DNA from: Bradyrhizobium ontarionense
GTDB taxonomy: Bacteria; Pseudomonadota; Alphaproteobacteria; Rhizobiales; Xanthobacteraceae
DNA length: 64,000 nucleotides
Assembly (NCBI RefSeq): GCF_021088345.1
Contig: NZ_CP088156.1
Location: 2,666,001-2,730,000 of the forward strand
Reading direction: 5' to 3'
This document shows, piece by piece, positions 63,546 to 64,000 of this stretch. Every line of letters starts with the position of its first letter. Within the stretch, counting starts at the first letter, position 1. A program made the position numbers and the translations under genes. The notes beneath the pieces were generated by a model that saw only the letters and a list, made by a program, of their open reading frames with translations, was not told the origin of the DNA and searched no databases.

Positions 63546-64000
63546 TGGCCTCGAGAACCGCGGCGGATGGCGCAACCCAGCCGAAAATGCCGCCCTGGGC
63601 CTTGATCATCCTCAGGCCCATCTCGTGGAATTCCGGGAAGTAGGACGCGCAGCCGTCTGATATGACGACGCAGCGATAGCCGCGGTCGTTGGCCTCGCGC
63701 ACCGTGGTGTTGACGCAGACCTCGGTGGTCACGCCGCACACCAGCAGGTTTTCGATCCCGTGCGTCTTCAGCACGTCGCCGAGCTCGGTGGCGTAGAACG
63801 CGCCCTTGCCCGGCTTGTCGATCACGACCTCGCCGTCGATGGGATAGAGCGCGGGAATGATGTCATGCCCGGGCTCGCCGCGGATCAGGATGCGCCCCAT
63901 CGGGCCGGGATCGCCGATGCGCAAGCTCGGCGCGCCGCGCTCGACCTTGGCCGGCGGCGCGTCGGACAGATCCGGCTCGTGGCCCTCGCGCGTGTGCACG
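63535..64000 (-). CDS. Biuret-hydrolase-like cysteine hydrolase (isochorismatase family), cut by window edge
   Basis: About 154 C-terminal residues are visible; the frame runs off the right edge. The visible part, beginning [15 protein letters not shown], then [28 protein letters not shown] (catalytic Lys), [20 protein letters not shown] (catalytic Cys in TEVC), closely follows biuret hydrolase BiuH as I recall it from Rhizobium. The catalytic Asp lies outside the window. It converts biuret to allophanate. The order hydrolase-then-permease fits an uptake and degradation operon. Related ureidoacrylate hydrolases cannot be excluded. Confidence 0.75.
   Translation of the reverse strand, partial: VHTREGHEPDLSDAPPAKVERGAPSLRIGDPGPMGRILIRGEPGHDIIPALYPIDGEVVIDKPGKGAFYATELGDVLKTHGIENLLVCGVTTEVCVNTTVREANDRGYRCVVISDGCASYFPEFHEMGLRMIKAQGGIFGWVAPSAAVLEAMSS

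Noticed and set aside
1..64000. CRISPR arrays, tRNA or rRNA genes, phage or conjugation genes
   Set aside because: No spaced direct repeats, cloverleaf sequences or such protein motifs were seen.

Overview
The window reads as chromosomal DNA of a Bradyrhizobium-like alphaproteobacterium. The reasons are its high GC content, a complete fixNOQP-fixGHIS / fixLJ-frrA-fixK2 micro-oxic block in the gene order I recall from Bradyrhizobium diazoefficiens, a GntR-type BioR regulator next to bioBFDA, and long palindromic intergenic repeats of the type scattered through Bradyrhizobium genomes. I see no tRNA, rRNA, CRISPR array, transposase or phage gene. All statements come from reading the sequence and from family knowledge; no database search was run.

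Layout. 1-4.9 kb: the start of an intradiol dioxygenase (cut by the window edge), a beta-lactamase-like serine hydrolase, an HWE-type sensor kinase, a CcdA-like membrane protein and a small unknown protein. 5.4-17.8 kb: a LysR/XRE regulator pair, an enoyl-CoA hydratase, a TetR regulator, an adenine deaminase-like amidohydrolase with a purine permease, an isopropylmalate-dehydrogenase-family enzyme, a zinc alcohol dehydrogenase, a CaiB/BaiF CoA-transferase and a glycogen synthase-like GT5 enzyme. 17.9-21.4 kb: a chemoreceptor and a patatin-like lipase.

21.8-35.1 kb is the oxygen-response core. On the minus strand lie the cbb3 oxidase (fixNOQP), its assembly genes (fixGHIS), and a CBS-domain and a Usp gene. 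On the plus strand lie the haem sensor FixL, its regulator FixJ, the lone receiver FrrA and the CRP/FNR regulator FixK2. FixK boxes (TTGAT-N4-ATCAA) precede fixN (perfect), fixG and frrA (one mismatch each) and, more weakly, the Usp gene. A perfect 16-bp palindrome lies upstream of fixK2. The cascade FixLJ to FixK2 to oxidase can therefore be read within one window, and the boxes also fix several start codons.

35-44 kb: an MFS transporter, a PRC-barrel protein overlapping a glycogen-debranching-type glucosidase, an ABC exporter, a GT4 glycosyltransferase with a consensus EcfG (general stress) promoter, and an alkylsulfatase-like metallohydrolase. 44.5-49.5 kb: the biotin operon bioB-F-D-A facing its repressor bioR, with palindromic operators at both promoters. 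49.7-53.6 kb: a hydrolase flanked by a 19-bp direct repeat, a second isocitrate/isopropylmalate dehydrogenase paralogue and a drug-type MFS pump.

53.7-59.7 kb: an IorAB-type molybdenum hydroxylase followed by a tightly overlapping soxF-X-Y-Z-A set. There is no soxB or soxCD, and SoxY lacks the usual GGCGG tail; this is the most unusual system in the window. 60-64 kb: a LysR/DoxX divergent pair, a purine/pyrimidine-type permease and a biuret-hydrolase-like cysteine hydrolase cut by the window end.
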